Positions 63,541-64,000 of a DNA stretch of 64,000 bases are shown piece after piece (within the stretch, counting starts at the first letter, position 1; each line of letters starts with the position of its first letter). A model generated the notes under the pieces. It saw nothing but the letters and a program-made list of their open reading frames with translations, did not search any database and had not been told where the DNA came from. A program made the translations under genes and the position numbers. This stretch comes from Schistocerca nitens (lineage: Eukaryota > Arthropoda > Insecta > Orthoptera > Acrididae). The stretch is from positions 181,122,178 to 181,186,177 of the forward strand of contig NC_064622.1 of the NCBI RefSeq assembly GCF_023898315.1, given 5' to 3'.

Positions 63541-64000
63541 TAAAAAGCAGACTAGCACTGCGAAATGGGGCATTTCTTCTCAAGAGAATTCTACTATAAC
63601 AAACATAGGCTTTAACCTGAGGAAATAATTTGAGTAGTTGTACGTTTTGAGCACAGCATTGTATAGAAGTGAATCATGGACAGTAGGAAAACCGAAACAG
63701 AATCAAAGTGCTAGAGATATGGTGCTACAGAAGAGTACTGAGAATTAAGTGGATGATAAGGTAAATAATGTAGAGTTCCTCCGTATGATCGGCGAAGAAA
63801 CGAACATATGGAAAACATTGAGGTGAATAAGGGGCAGGAACACGATAGGTGTGTTATGACATTAGGGAATAACTTCTGTGGTATTAGAGGGTGCTGTAAA
63901 GGGGAAAAATTGTAGTGTAAGACAGATACTGAAATACATCCCACAAATAGCTGAGGATGCAGTGCGAAAATGCTACTCTGAGGCTAAAAGGGTAGCGCAG

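Larger units (their letters stand above)
60480..64000 (+). mobile_element. Plus-strand LINE (APE endonuclease + RT), continuing past the window
   Basis: Endonuclease blocks begin near 60560 and the RT palm and C-terminal blocks run to the right edge at 64000. It is interrupted by SINEs at 61374-61571 and 63348-63540 and by an LTR-like insertion at about 62450-62848. The 5' end is not defined. Confidence 0.75.
60560..64000 (+). pseudogene. LINE endonuclease-reverse transcriptase pseudogene
   Basis: DVMGVSEVKWKEDNDFWSDE near 60610 fits the apurinic-type endonuclease (normally DI.GI.E..W). VVGERVIEFCNKFQTVIANT LF near 60957-61020 and KYIWKTSRD near 61060 match its later blocks. RT blocks: NCHTISLTAHEYRLLNVMYR near 62240 and YFGFRIRKGTGEA near 62340, then after the LTR-like insertion IKKDVRQECYLSPLVFNLY near 62955 and RFIDDIAIVGERE near 63090 (palm FADD changed to FIDD, both aspartates kept). 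The C-terminal LYRSESWTVGKPKQN near 63655 and LEGAVKGKNCSVRQ near 63880 complete it. Frameshifts and stops are many, so it is dead. Confidence 0.78.

Overview
This window looks like intergenic or deep-intronic DNA from a large, repeat-rich insect genome. The tRNA-derived SINE that recurs here (B box GGTTCGAATCC, then GGCATGGATGTGTGTGATG, then a tail ending GAGCCATTTGAACCATTT) and the LINE, LTR and Tc1-like families around it are, as far as I recall, typical of grasshoppers and locusts (Orthoptera, Schistocerca-like). That assignment is inference from recognised repeats; no species marker gene is present. There are no bacterial-style operons, rRNA genes, true tRNA genes or CRISPR arrays.

Layout. 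1-777 is a fold-back element with tRNA-like arms. 850-3019 holds two SINEs and a dead mariner that itself carries a SINE. 3237-9180 is a decayed Penelope-like retroelement with inverted and direct pseudo-LTR copies, interrupted by a 5'-truncated LINE (3962-5180) and a SINE (6908-7124). 9500-16570 carries several SINEs, a Tc1-like remnant and a second mariner with both terminal repeats. 17460-18150 is a solo LTR. 18521-20689 is a non-autonomous DNA transposon with ~113-bp terminal repeats. 23370-24874 is a dead LINE. 25404-25915 is a Tc1 remnant with an internal inversion. 27083-27775 is a solo LTR, followed by a MITE (27900-28654) and an IS630/Tc-type element (28771-30435).

33789-35209 and 40991-42412 are two near-identical, full-length Tc1-like transposons in opposite orientation, each with an open 340-codon transposase. 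They are the only intact genes I can support and point to recent transposition. Between and after them lie a Tc3-like remnant, an LTR-like block with 143-bp tandem repeats, and a domain-sized transposase fragment (42984-43274). 44202-44692 and 52336-52822 are solo LTRs of one family, each with a perfect 5-bp target duplication. 45807-46096 is a 30-bp minisatellite. 48035-51130 is a second, faint Penelope-like remnant. 51950-53640 is a Tc1-like remnant split by the second solo LTR. 54855-57010 is a minus-strand LINE, 57570-59831 another Tc1-like remnant, and 60480-64000 a plus-strand LINE running off the right edge.

How the parts work together: almost every feature is a transposon inserted into an older transposon, so the window reads as an insertion stratigraphy. 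SINEs (mobilised by LINE reverse transcriptase) are usually the youngest layer, with 8-15 bp target duplications still legible. No host gene is proven. The best host-gene candidate is a short set of open segments on the minus strand at 57082-57554, with splice-like borders and a weak lipocalin-like signature; it is low confidence.
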